Origin: Rostratula benghalensis
Lineage: Eukaryota > Chordata > Aves > Charadriiformes > Rostratulidae
DNA length: 64,000 bases
Direction: 5' to 3'
Assembly (NCBI GenBank): GCA_013399305.1
Contig: VXAI01000658.1
Location: 62,001-126,000, forward strand
The notes under the pieces: model-generated
The model's database searches: none
The model's input: the letters and a program-made list of their open reading frames with translations, nothing else
Told to the model about the DNA's origin: nothing
In this document: in pieces, positions 1 through 10,907 of the stretch
Position numbering within the stretch: position 1 is the first letter of the stretch
Layout of the letters: the number at the start of each line of letters is the position of its first letter
Position numbers and translations under genes: made by a program

Positions 1-480
1 GGATTTTAAATATGCTCAAGCGACTCATACCCGGGGTGCTGGGAAACACATAGATCATACGAATTGTTTAGTTTTATATGCTTGTGGGTAGACCATCTGC
101 ACCTAGATAACATAAATCTGTGATGGACTCAGGGACACCTTATCTGGCCACGCGAGATTCCTGCCCTGTTGCTGAAGAAGATCAAAGTGCCAGGAAAAGA
201 GCTGTCTGCTCGAACCTTTAAAATGCCAGCTAGAGCAGGGAGACGTCTGGCTTGCTCTCTCCTTCATGCTCTGGCTAACAAGGACTCTGGTTAGCATGGA
301 CTCTCTTGCTAATAAGGACTTTTCCCCTCCGTGGTGCCTGCATACCCTGCTTGCCTGCCTCTGCCTGGGTGCTGCTTCCCGGGTCCATGAAGTATTGAGA
401 TTAAATTTGTTCTTTGTCTCTAATCCATGACTTGTGGTTGTTCCTGCCTCCTGCCTGCATCAGCTCACACATTTCGCAGC
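1..480 (+). repeat. LTR-like sequence of a decayed endogenous retrovirus (tentative)
   Basis: This stretch precedes gag-like and pol-like remnants on the same strand. It has a TTTAAA-type box near 220, an ATTAAA near 400 followed by a T-rich run, and no long reading frame, which fits the U3-R-U5 part of an LTR. The outer end lies at or beyond the window start, so LTR termini and a target-site duplication cannot be checked. I see no clear primer-binding site. Identification is by context only. Confidence 0.35.
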
Positions 481-799
481 TCCAGGAAGAACCATGCCAT
501 GGCTGACAAAAAAGTAGGGGACTGGGGAGTCCACTACGGTGACTCCCCCTATTCCAGGATGGTCCAATACTGGGCACTGGACCCCCGTGGCCACTGTCCT
601 GGCTAAACTGGCTCCGCCAGAGGCATGGCCTTGTGAAACTTGCCTCAATTCACTCAATAAACTAAGTCTCTTTATCAGCCTGAAATAGATAATGGGGTGG
701 TGATTACCCCCCATAGCATTGCATTGGATTCTTCTCACAAATTAGTGGGCGGATTGGGATGGCTGTTAGCTGCCGGACTTAGAGCTCGACCGCAAAATT

Positions 800-1850
800 G
801 TTGCATTAGGACTTAGAGCTCTTGACCATGAAATTGTTGCATTACGTAGTAAAGTGAGGGGATTGGAAGATGAAAACAGGAGTTTACAAGATGCGCAGGT
901 GATCGCACAAGAAGTTCAAGCAGAGCGGTGCTGTGAGCTGCCAGATAATGTGGATAATCTGGTTGGTAGTGTGTCTTGTTAATAAACAAAGGGACAAATA
1001 TGGGAAAAGTAAGCTTCCAGTTTCTGAGGTTCATGCTCTCGCTACAGAACGGTCATGGGATCCCAAGGAATGGGATGAAAATATTTGGAGTGAATCCTCA
1101 GACTCTGAGACTCAGCTTGAATTTGATCTGGACTTAAAAAGCAGGGAGGTGGTGGAAGCACAACCCCTCATCCAAATCAGGGGGGAGCAGGAAGGAGCAG
1201 CCAGGGGAGTGCAGATCACTTAGACTCTGTGCAGATTCCCTTAGACTCCGAAAGATCTATCAGTGGGAGAGTGGAGAATGCATACTGACAGGGACTTTAC
1301 AAGCACGGGATAGCAGAGCTGCTTCTATCCATTTATCAGTGAGTGAAAAAGATTTTTGAAGCCCTAGAGACATTGGTGATCAGAGACAAGAAGAATATGC
1401 TCAGCTGCAAAATGTCAGAGGTCCTGATAGGCAAGACATGATGGCACCTCTGTTGTCTCAGTGCTTGTGTGCAGCAGTTTTAGCAGCATTTACAGAACCC
1501 GTTGAATTAGTGTTGTCCCTCAGCAATTGGTGTATAATGGAGGAAAGTCTTAATCTGGTGCGGCAGATGAGGACGGCTCATGTGTTGTTGACAGGACCCA
1601 ATCTGGACAATGCAGCAGTGATAAAAAGTACCAAAATGCAATTTTTTGAGAGGAGCGACTGCCTCACTAAACCCCATGATTACACCAGAGTGATAAATGC
1701 CGTGGGTAATGTAGGTGCCCTAGCAAATACCTGGAGGAGAACTGGGGCTGTGATTTCGGGACCCTCTGTGTGGGTGGTGAATAAAGGAGAGGTGGCAAAA
1801 TGGAAAGGAGATGCCGCACAGGTGACAAGGAAACAAACGTAGAATGATTT
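800..1850 (+). pseudogene. decayed retroviral gag-like remnant
   Basis: Two open stretches (933-1223 and 1438-1842) lie on the plus strand upstream of a pol-like remnant. The first is acidic and Ser-rich; the second resembles part of a gag polyprotein only weakly. They are in different frames and are separated by stop codons, so no functional product is expected. The assignment depends mainly on the downstream reverse-transcriptase signature. This is an old genomic copy and is not capable of expression as it stands. Confidence 0.4.
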
Positions 1851-2059
1851 TGTACAAGCTGCTCTACCACAACCAGCATCAAAAATGGTTTTCTGTTGGC
1901 AAAAGTTAGTATTTATGCCAAAAAGCCGGCCACCCCCAGCCTCACCACCAGCTCTGCGTGTCCCCCCCGCCTGACACCTCAGTGCAAGTTGTTACCCGAC
2001 AACAAAAGCAATAGACTTTACAAGTATTTCCTCAGGGGTACAAACTGGGTCCCCCTATT

Positions 2060-3050
2060 TACCACCTAATGAGAACAGCTGATTTAGCAGTGGGTTGGGT
2101 ACCCTTCCTGCTGGTCCCCTTCGCCATTCTATTGATGATCTGTTGATTATGGCAGAGTCACAACAACAAAGTGAAGCAGCTGCCGAATTGCTAGGAGTGC
2201 ATTTGCAGGTGTGAGGTTGGGCAAAGATTCCAAAGGAAATACAGAGCCCAAGTACTACTGTACAATTTTGGGGAAGAGTTTGTCATGGACGGATGAGAAA
2301 AAGACCAAATCGGATACAGCAAACAATGCAGCCATTCCTGGACCAATCCCAGTAACACAGTTCCAGACCTTTGGAGGACTCTTCAGGGACTGGAGAACTT
2401 TCATGTAACTTTTAGTCATATGAATGTGCTTTTGGCAGAAATTAACTAGGAAGAAAGTTGTCTGGCCCCTCTGGCAGGGGACCAAGGAACAAGAGGCCTT
2501 TGATGCCTACACAAGTGTTTACTTGAGCATGCACTTTTCTACACTCCTAAGCACGGAATTTCATTTGGATGAGGAACAATTCCAGCTGATACAGTCTCAG
2601 ATGGTTGCAGATGACTAGGATGAAAAAGCAGAAAGAACCTGTAGGGTTTGGGTCCAAGGCATTACAAAGTTCCCTTATACATCATAACCCAACTTCTGCT
2701 CTTATTTTACATCCTTTAATACCAGACTCTCGAGTTTTTGCATTTCAGGTACCTTTAGTGAATACCTGTGCTGTGTCTAGATAGCACTGCAATGGTGTCA
2801 TCGGTGTTGCAAGCCTGACGTCGCCTTGAAGTGCAATCTGAAAAAGCGCAAGCCATATCTCTCCAATCCGTCTGGGCAACTACTCCACATCAGGTCATCA
2901 AACCCAGAGCAGTATTACCTGAAGGAACTAGAGCAGCACGAATGTACTACTGGGAAGGAGATGTCACTGGTGTTTTCCTCCCCCATCACTGTTTGGCTCG
3001 TCGTGCCTTACAGGCGCACACCCTGCATACACCTCTGTAAAACTGACATG
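2060..3050 (+). pseudogene. decayed retroviral pol remnant (RT and RNase H-side fragments)
   Basis: Around 2128-2150 the plus strand encodes an IDDLL motif, the catalytic Asp-Asp pair region of retroviral reverse transcriptase. It is followed by a helical Glu/Ala-rich stretch of the kind normally found next to it. Further on (about 2340-2400 and 2625-2680) are short fragments like the RT connection and RNase H-proximal region. Stops and frame changes occur every few dozen codons, so the gene is dead. No env or 3' LTR is convincing before the DAD1 promoter. The lineage looks gammaretrovirus-like, but this is a weak call. Confidence 0.55.
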
Positions 3051-3053
3051 TAA

Positions 3054-3500
3054 ATTGTGGCTAACTCATTCACCTTGCAATTCAAGAAATTATTAACAGT
3101 TGTGAGCCTTCAAACAACTTGTGGTAGCACTGCATTAGCCTCAGCAGCTGTATTACAGAATTACACTGCTAAGTGACTAAGATACTGATATCTCGTTGCT
3201 ACCTGTTCTGAGTAGGTAATAGCTATACATCAATGAACATTACAGAACTTAAGGACAGTTAAGTTCTGGACTATTTCTTCCCTGGATACCAGAAACACTG
3301 CTTCAACATAACTGATGAAACAGCCAGCACAGAGCATCAGGACTTGATGCATCAAATGGAACAACGTACTGGTAGTGCCTGCCTGGCTGAGACGTTTAAT
3401 TCCTTAACAGGAGGAAGAAGATACCTGATTCAACGCATTATTGTAAAGACATGTTTATTCCTTTTCCATATATGTTTATTGCATGCCTCCCGCGCGCCCA
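3054..3500. other. no recognisable feature
   Basis: This AT-richer spacer lies between the retroviral remnant and the DAD1 promoter repeats. I see no coding exon, tRNA or recognisable transposon end in it. Confidence 0.5.
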
Positions 3501-3680
3501 GGGGCCGCTCTCTAATCAGCGTAGCAACAGATGCTGCTTGGCTGTCACTGGCTGTTGGAAGGAGCAGGTGTCTAATCAGCCTAGCAGCAGCCATTGCTTG
3601 TCACTCATTGGCTCTTGGAAGGAGCTTGTCTCTAATCAGCCTAGCAACAGCCGTCGTTTGGCTCTCATTTGCTCTTGGAA
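3501..3680 (+). repeat. three tandem 60-bp repeats in the DAD1 promoter
   Basis: The block TCTAATCAGC recurs at 3511, 3571 and 3631, a period of exactly 60 bp. Each copy also carries a TAGCARCAG block, and the copies end with a shared GCTSTTGGAA block. Copy 1 is 3501-3560, copy 2 is 3561-3620 and copy 3 is 3621-3680. Copy 2 contains ATTGGCT, an inverted CCAAT box, and the others hold near versions of it. The array sits about 250-430 bp upstream of the DAD1 start codon, so it probably adds repeated transcription-factor sites. That role is inferred. Confidence 0.85.
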
Positions 3681-3686
3681 ACCTCC

Positions 3687-3754
3687 GGGTGGGCGGACGC
3701 CACAAAGCCTTCGGCGCATGCGCAGCTGAGAACGCGCTGCGCCGCAATCACGTG
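3687..3754 (+). promoter_or_regulatory. DAD1 proximal promoter: GC box, NRF1-like palindrome, E-box
   Basis: A GC box (GGGTGGGCGG) lies at 3687-3696. A GCGCATGCGCA palindrome at 3714-3724 matches the NRF1 consensus, and a CACGTG E-box lies at 3749-3754. The region is CpG-rich from about 3680 to 4240 and has no TATA box, as expected for a housekeeping gene. Site assignments come from consensus only. Confidence 0.65.
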
Positions 3755-3927
3755 CGCACGCTGCCGGCGGCGCCTCCAGTTCCGCCCTTTCTCGGGCAAG
3801 AGAACTGCGCCTGAGCAGCACCCATTCACCCGCTGGCGAGATGGGCGTGCGCCTGCGCTGTCCCGCCGTGCCCTCGGAAGCGCTTGCTGAGGCTGCTTCC
3901 GGCCACCTCAGCCTGGCCACCGGGACC

Positions 3928-4168
3928 ATGTCGGGTGCGGCGAGTTCTGGCGCGGGGGCGGCGGGCTCAGTGGGCTCTGTGGTGCGGCGCTTCCTGGTGG
4001 AGTACGGCAGCGGCACGCCGAGCCGCCTCAAGGTGCTGGACGCCTACCTTCTCTACGTGCTGCTCACTGGGGCGCTCCAGTTCGGCTACTGCCTCGGCGT
4101 CGGCACCTTCCCCTTCAACTCGTTCCTCAGCGGTTTCATCTCCGCCGTCGGCAGCTTCATCCTCGGCG
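3928..4168 (+). CDS. DAD1: DAD1 exon 1 (OST subunit, defender against cell death 1)
   Basis: DAD1 is a small membrane subunit of the endoplasmic reticulum oligosaccharyltransferase complex, which transfers glycans to nascent proteins; its loss triggers apoptosis. Exon 1 encodes the cytosolic N terminus and the first two hydrophobic segments, with the family motifs [19 protein letters not shown] and [12 protein letters not shown]. The exon ends at 4168 before GTCAGT, leaving one base (G) that pairs with TT of exon 2 to give Val. I chose the ATG at 3928 (context ACCATGT) because family members start with MSG/MSA. An in-frame ATG at 3841 would add 29 residues. The N terminus is Gly/Ala/Ser-rich and about ten residues longer than in mammals, giving 123 residues rather than about 113. 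The gene is convergent with TRAC, as in mammals. Confidence 0.97.
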
Positions 4169-4607
4169 GTCAGTGCTCCGCCGCGCTCGCCCGGCCCCCC
4201 GCGGGTCTCCCTCGTATCCCCTTTGCAACCGCCCACTCTCCGTAGCAAAGCCTGAGCACCCCTCCCGCCCCCCAGCGATCGAGTACCCCCAGCAGCACCA
4301 GGAGGCTCCATCAGAGAGTTTTCCTAGAAATAACCAGGTTTCCCATAGTAACTGCAACTACAGGCCTTCCCCAGCAGCCCTCAAACCTACCCTGGCGGCC
4401 AGGGCGTTCCCAAGGCAACCTTCAGTACCACCACCACCACCCCCGCCCCATAACAGCCGGTACCGTTCCCAGAAACCGCAGCTCCGCAGTGACTGTGACC
4501 CTGCGGGGGTCCCATCTCTGGGCAGCACAGAGCCCAGCTCTTTACCAACCTCAAGGTGCCTGCCTTGTGCAGCCCTCCCCAACTTACCCAATGCAAGACA
4601 TAAAAAT

Positions 4608-4885
4608 ACAGAATCATAGAGTTGGAACGGACCTTAAAGGTCATCTCGTTGCAATCCCCCTGCCATGGGCAGGGACACTTCCCACTAGACCAGGTTGCTC
4701 AAAGCCCCATCCAGCTTGGTTTTGAACGCTTCCAGGGATGGGTTATCCAGACCTTCTTTGGGCAACCTGTTCCATTGTCTCACCACTCTCGCATAGTAAA
4801 GAAATACCCCCATTTCTGTGAGTCCTATGCTGTTATAAGCCTGTTCCCCTCAGGCTTCACTTGGCCACCCCAGACCATGTAGTGC
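4608..4885 (-). repeat. CR1 LINE 3' end fragment in DAD1 intron 1
   Basis: The start reads as the reverse complement of the CR1 terminus (CATAGAGTTGG, then GACCTTAAAGGTCAT and CCCCCTGCCATGGGCAGGGACAC). This is the 3'-end structure seen in all the other copies in the window. It lies in DAD1 intron 1. A run of about 29 A follows at 4950-4979. Confidence 0.85.
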
Positions 4886-5062
4886 TGTTGGGGGAGCTGA
4901 CTGCATAAAAACGCTATGCAAATCCCCTGCCAGTGTTCTGCTCGTCTTAAAAAACAAAAAAAAAAAAAAAAAAAAAAAAGTTATTCTGTGTGGTATCCTG
5001 GTGGAACGATGACCCAGAGTGGGGTGGGCTGCCCCAGGTAGAATTCCTTTTGTGATCCCTAA

Positions 5063-5215
<153 letters not shown>

Positions 5216-5800
5216 GCTTCTAGAAGAAACTGTGAGGTACTGATCTATGGGGTCACAGAAGGTGGTATCACAGCTCACACAACTTCAGTACTTTTGTAGA
5301 GTTGGGAGAGAACTAGAAAGGTAGTAAATCCAGGAGTCTTCCTTCCCAGCTCGTTCTTGGCCAAGTGCAGTTAAGCTGTTGTCCTCTAGGTTAATATGGA
5401 GATTTATGGCTGTCTGGTTTTGTGCATGTATTTTTTGGCTTTTATCGTTTAAAAGGCAGTTTAACTAAGAGTTGTTACAGACATCTACCCATATTTCTCT
5501 CTTATGAAATACCCCATTCTTCTCTGCAAGAGGGGCTTGGGAGCTGGAACTCCCGGGCTCTGTTTGTGAGGGTTGTCCCATTTGGGTTGTGCCATTTGGA
5601 TGCCATGGTACAGCTGGTGTCCAAGCCTGAAGTTTCTTGGGTGAGAGGAGGGAGTTTGGGACAGGGAGAGATTGGTGTTGGAAGGTGGAGGACATGCCCT
5701 GCTGTTACTGTTGCAAGGGACCACAAGGTCATTTGAGCCTGTGGGGTATTTTGTCTCCCTTTGTGGAAACATCGCTCATGTTGCCTTTCTCTCCTTCCAG

Positions 5801-6018
5801 CTCTTGGGCTGCTCTGGAGCTCTGATGCCACAGTCTGGCCCTGGGCAGGGCCATTCCTGGCAGACTCTTACCCACTTCCCTCATGGAGGAAGGAGAAGCA
5901 GAGCTCAAGACTTCTCCCCACAGACTGCCCTGTGGAGGGATGTACTGTCCTGCAGAGGCGTCTGCTGCCTCATTACTGTAATCCTTTCTGTCAATAAAAC
6001 CGTTTAAAATACACCACT
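5801..6018 (+). other. DAD1: DAD1 3'UTR exon with polyadenylation signal
   Basis: A strong acceptor (CTCTCCTTCCAG) ends at 5800, and AATAAA is at 5993-5998. With the donor near 5236 this makes a non-coding terminal exon of about 215 bp. The cleavage site near 6015-6020 is inferred from the signal position. Confidence 0.65.
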
Positions 6019-6019
6019 T

Positions 6020-7040
6020 TTCCCCCTATTGGTGGCAAATACAGTGATTCTTCTGACACCCAAGTTCCCTTTCAGGCTGTTTTTACTTCCCCACCTCCCT
6101 CCCTCCCTTTCTTCCCAGCAGGCTTTTTTTTTTCTGTGCCCCAGTTTCACAGGGAAGTGGGAAAAAAGTCACCATGGAAACTCAATGTGTCATCCACCCT
6201 TTTCATCTCCCTGTTTCCTCCCACTTTATCCTATAGAAAGTCTGTTGCCAACGTGCCCCCAGGCTTCAAAGCCATGGAAAATTTGGGTTAGGCTGTGGTT
6301 AGCGGTCACGAACAAAAGGAAGCAGAGGGGCTTCTTGAGCAGATCCCCAGGTGCACCAATCCCACCCACCCCCCAAGCCCTCCCGTGTCCCTCAAAGGCA
6401 CGTGGGGCACAGCTGGATATCCCAGCCACCCTGCCACAGCGTTGGCTTTTCTTCAGCCTGATGTGCAGATAAACCCAAGGATGTCAGAACTCAGACAGAA
6501 CTGCACTTGAGCTGTTCTGAGTCCATGGAGAAGGTAACCCCTCAGACTTAACCTCACTGAAAATCCCTTGCCTTCTAAAGTGCTATGAGATGTGCTTGTG
6601 GGCTTTGGCTGCTGTCTCCTCAAGTCCAGGCTGGCTTCTGCACTGGGCTCAAAATCTTTGTCCTGATGGAAGATTAGAGCCCTGTGGTGATCAGTTTATG
6701 GGCACAGGATGAGATTTTAGCCACAGGTAGCCCCTCCACACCCTTGGCTGCAGAATTTACCTGGGTCATCTTCTCCGTTAGGCTCTGTCCCTACTCTTAT
6801 CCTGCTTCACACTTGCCTGGTTTGCTCTGCCCTGAAACACTGGGCAGATAAAATGTGCCTTGAGGTGATGTCACAGGAACACTTGTCTGCTGGCACTAAG
6901 GAGCTAAAACACAGGGCCTGGTGGCTTCAACCTCTCCACACTGGATTATGGCATCCGTTTACTGCCTTTCTCCTTTTAGCATTTCCAGCTGTGCTGCAGC
7001 CACTGAACCCATAAAAGTGTGGAACCTGGTGCTCCTGAGC
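6020..7040. other. intergenic spacer, no feature recognised
   Basis: This is the DNA between the convergent ends of DAD1 and TRAC. I see pyrimidine-rich stretches but no exon, RNA gene or repeat terminus. Confidence 0.5.
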
Positions 7041-7044
7041 CTCT

Positions 7045-7815
7045 TGCCCCACTGAGGAGCGAGGTATGAGGGAGTTGGGTCACAACAACCCCAGGCAATG
7101 CTACAAGCTCAGGCAAGAGTGGTTGGAAAGATGCCGAGCAGAAAAGGACCTGGAGATGCTGGTGGACAGCCAGCTTAACGTGAGCCAGCAGTGTGCCCAA
7201 GTAGCCAAGAAGGCCAACAGCATTCTGGCTTGTATCAGGAATAGTGTGGCCAGCAGGAGTAGGGAAGTGATGGTGCCCCTGTACTTGGCATGGGTGAGGT
7301 CTCACCTTGAGTACTGTGTTCAGTTCTGGTCCCCACACTAAAGAAGGACATTGAAGTGCTGGAGTGTGTCCAGAGAAGAGCCCCCAAGCTGGTGAGGGGT
7401 CTAGAGAACAAGTTCTGTGAGGAGAGGCTGAGGGAACTGGGCATGTTTAGTTTGGAGAAGAGGAGGCTAAAGGGAGACCTCATGGCCCTTTACAACTACC
7501 TGAGGATGTAGAGAAGTGGGTGTTGCCCTCTTCTCCCAAGTGAATAATGACAGGACCAGAAGACATGGTCTGACGCTGTGGCAGGGGAATTTCAGATGAG
7601 GTAATAGGAAGAATGTCTACTGAGAGGGTGGTCAGGCACTGGAACAGCCTGCCCAGGGAGGTTGTGGAGTCACCATCCCTGGAGGTATTAAAGACATGTG
7701 TAGATGTGGCACTTCAGGATATGCTCTAGTGGCTGAGATTTTAGAGGGTTTTGTGTGTGTGTCATTTGACTCGGTGATCTCAGAGGCCCTTTCCAGCCTC
7801 AGGATTCTGTGATTC
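7045..7815 (+). repeat. CR1 LINE 3' fragment
   Basis: Broken frames encode the C-terminal part of the CR1 reverse-transcriptase ORF (for example [20 protein letters not shown] and [18 protein letters not shown]). They are followed by the 3'UTR and the end GATTCTGTGATTCTG at about 7800-7815. The reading frame contains stops, so the copy is dead. Confidence 0.9.
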
Positions 7816-9000
7816 TGGGTTCTTCACTGTCTCAGAGGATGCTATCTGGAATAGAGTCCGCACCAGCTCTGACACCACGCCCTTCCAGCCCCAGCCGTTC
7901 AACTGGGGTTTCTTCAAGGCGGCACCAGCTTTGTAGAGCTGGGGAGCAGGAAGGGACAGTGAATGAGGCACTGTCTCTTCTGCCTTCTCGGAGCCAGGTC
8001 CGTGGCAGAAAGCGACCGTGTCCGCGGCCGGAGAAACAGATCAGGGTCCCCCCTTTGCCGCTGCTGCTGCCCTTTGCGAGCCTCGAGTGCCCCCCCGGGC
8101 TGTGTGGGACCCGGGCTCCCCACGGTTTGCCTTTAGCGCGGGCTCCGGGCTGGGGCCCTCCGGGGGCCACTGCTAAGAACTGCAGGGGAGCTTGTGGGAA
8201 CAGAAAAAACGTGGGGATTCTGCGTTTTGGTTTGGGATTTTTGTTGGTTTGGCTTTTTCTTCTTTATTTATTTATTTTACCATTTTTCAACGCCTCTACT
8301 GACACATCTTTCTAAGCTTCAACAAGTCTGTAGGTATCTCCAAGCTTTGTTCCATAGCAAAGAGAGGGCCATGCTTGGTCCATGTTCACACTGTGGAAGA
8401 GAGCAAGAAGAGAGGCTGTTTCATGTACAGGGCCATGTTTAATGAGAGATGTCAAATGTCGGGCAAGTTTTTTTTCCAACACACCCCCTAGAAAAGTTGC
8501 AAATTCACCTCCTACCCATAGGTATTCAGGGACAGGAGCTGGCACAGGGGAGAGGGTGCTAGAGATGGACAATGGCAACATCTCCTTCCCTAGCCATGTG
8601 AGGCCTCTCTGGCCTGTCCCATCCTTACTCCCTTATTTTTTGGTCAGGAGAAGTGAAAGGATTTTTCTGCACGGATTCACTGCCTGTCTATCAGCAAATT
8701 CAGAAATCTTACACACTTCTAAGCTTTCTCCCTGCCACCCACCACACTTTGTGATGTATTTTCTCCCCCCCCGGTCCCCTGCCTACACTATACATAGCTC
8801 AGTCCTTCCTGCTGTACTCAAAACAACTCCCCCCAGACCTAAGAGCAGGCAGCGGTGAGGGGGCAGGAAGGGAGGGTGCCTTAACCTGATTCAGCTTTGG
8901 TTTGTGGTATAACGTCTGCTGTTCTTTTTCCACATGCTTCTCCTCCCTGTCCCCCCAGCCACGTGCCATACCAGCCCTTGTCCCCCCACCCCTGCTTTGT
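7816..9000. other. intergenic spacer, GC-rich in part
   Basis: Bases 7960-8180 are GC-rich and the following 100 bases are T-rich. No gene is recognised. The stretch ends at the enhancer-like cluster. Confidence 0.45.
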
Positions 9001-9008
9001 GCTCCACT

Positions 9009-9090
9009 TTCCAGAGGAAGTGGTTTCTGCGGTAGGGTGTAGAGGAGCAGCAAAAGGTGACCTAGATCTTGATTGTGGCGTCATGGAACT
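9009..9090 (-). promoter_or_regulatory. T-cell receptor alpha enhancer core (E-alpha) candidate
   Basis: Read on the minus strand, this block has a CRE-like site (TGACGCCA, 9076-9083) and a TCF/LEF-like site (CCTTTTG, 9051-9057). These are followed by a RUNX site (TACCGCA, 9028-9034), a second RUNX-like AACCAC (9020-9026) and an ETS site (CTTCCTCTGG, about 9011-9020). The order ATF/CREB, TCF/LEF, RUNX, ETS is that of the mammalian E-alpha core. The RUNX-ETS part matches what I recall of the mammalian element closely. It lies about 2.9 kb downstream of the TRAC stop and between TRAC and DAD1, the expected place. A further RUNX-type TGTGGTTT is at about 9180. Function is inferred. Confidence 0.75.
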
Positions 9091-9199
9091 GGTTGGTGTG
9101 TCCTCTTCCTGCCCCACCTGGGCCATGAGACCCCTTCCATGTCCTGTCCTGCCATGTTATTTCCTGCCTTTGCTTTGCACTGTGGTTTTTCTTTCTCGA

Positions 9200-10285
9200 A
9201 ATAAACAAGAAAGTGCAAAGTGGCAATGAGGGGGGCACATTGTGGTGGTGGGAGATTGAAAGCCTAACATCTGAAAGTATCTTTGAACACAAACTACAAA
9301 TTTGATGCTTTGCAGATCACATGCTAAGAATCACTTTAGCCAAATTATTTAACTCTATTTGTACACTCATCCCCTTACTTGGCCAGTCTTATCACCGTGG
9401 CCATTTAACCTGGAAGAGAAAAGGCTAGCATGTGGAAACAGAGGCAGCACACTGTCCTCGCTCCTTGACCATACAGCCAGGAGTGGGTTTGAAGTGCAAG
9501 AAAAATATATAAGGTAGATATTAATTTTAAAAAATGACGCTAAAGGTAAATGGGCATAGAAACCTTTCTTCCAAGTCCCTGAAGATTTCTGGAATGAGGT
9601 TAATCAGATGGAAATCTGTGAGATGCGATGACTTGCGTTCTAGTTCAAATATGGCTTAGACAGCTTCATTAAGCTGTTTGCCTGTGAGGCACCAAACCCC
9701 ATCAGGAGTGAAATGTGCACCTCAAGAGCTGCCTGGAATCTGGCATTTGAAGGGCCATGCTCTTTCTACAGCTGGAGAGAAATGAGAGTGACTGTTGTGT
9801 CAAGGGAGAGATAAATGAATTAATCCCTAAACATCAGTATTATAAAATAATCAGGGCAATAGATCCAGAAAGTTTGAAACTGTTCCTTCGCAGGAGGGGT
9901 CAGTAACTCTCTGTCACCCTGTGACAGGCCAACTGCTAAATGGCAGCACCATGGCAGGAGACCAAGGAGGGGAGACTTTGTTACGTTGCTGCTCAGTGCT
10001 GTGGATTCAGATCCTGTGGCAGGGATGGTCTTTCACACAGGGACCCTGTCCCACATGAAGCATCAGGGCTTTTGGCTAAAAGTGTTTGAAACATGACTCC
10101 AAAATCGGAGTTCCTTGCAATGGCTGTAAATGCAGCAGGGTGAGAAATACCCCATGGCGGGGAATCAGCCCCACTGGTGCAGCCAGGCTTTCCCTGGCAC
10201 TCTATTTGGGCACCAATGTGAGGTATAAGCAAGGTTCAAGCTTTGTAGGCGTGTGCTTCTTCTACTGCACCCTTCTAATTTCTCT
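9200..10285. other. intergenic spacer, no feature recognised
   Basis: Mixed-composition DNA between the enhancer candidate and the exon-like segment at 10292. No open frame, repeat end or RNA gene is recognised. Confidence 0.45.
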
Positions 10286-10291
10286 CTTCAG

Positions 10292-10424
10292 AAGAATTTG
10301 ATGCTTCAGAAGAAGATGGAGAAACTGAAGTTACAAAAGGAGAAAATTTCCTTTCCAGTCTTGCCAATGACAGACTGAACCTGGAGACACAGGCTGGTTG
10401 GCTGGTGTCACTAACACAAAGAAG
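10292..10424 (+). other. unassigned exon-like segment (open, with splice sites)
   Basis: A pyrimidine-rich acceptor (TTTCTCTCTTCAG) ends at 10291 and a donor (AAGAAG then GTACCT) begins at 10425. The 133 bp between are open in one plus-strand frame, starting EEFDASEEDGETEVTKGENF and continuing to LVSLTQR. It is acidic at the start and has no family I recognise. It lies outside DAD1 and opposite to TRAC. It could be an exon of an undescribed transcript, a retained fragment of an old gene, or chance. Confidence 0.25.
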
Positions 10425-10881
10425 GTACCTTGTTCTCCAGTGACACTTGGGAGTGGGGGACATTTAGAGGCAGGACACTTCAGGCTCCTGTGCTTCTCAT
10501 AGCAGTAGACATGGACTGCTTCAAGAGCCTGGACTGCTTACTAGTCCTCTCACTGTGGGCAAGCCATACTTTACCATCATCTTCACATAGCCCAGAGTCT
10601 ATTCCTGGAGGAGAGGTGCCCTCTCTCTGTTCCCCTCTCTCTGAGCCAACCATGCTGCTTTTACCCCAATACAGCAAGGATGTCCTGGAAAGGAACTTAG
10701 GGCTGTTCCCCACCCCCCTGCAGTGGATCCAGCCAGTTACTGCCTGGTGGCCACATAAGGCTGAAGAGGAGAGTCTGGACGCCCCTTTTCTCCATCACCC
10801 CAAAGGTCAGACTCATTCCTAAAGCTCATTTGAAGAGCAAAACATGTACTGCAGATTATAGATACAGAAGACAAGCAAGTT

Positions 10882-10907
10882 TTTATTTTTGATAAGAACT
10901 GTTTATT
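10882..10907 (-). terminator. TRAC: TRAC polyadenylation signals
   Basis: On the minus strand AATAAA occurs at 10902-10907 and again at 10882-10887. They are the first such signals downstream of the TRAC exons and would give a 3'UTR of about 1.1 kb. Assignment is by position. Confidence 0.5.
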
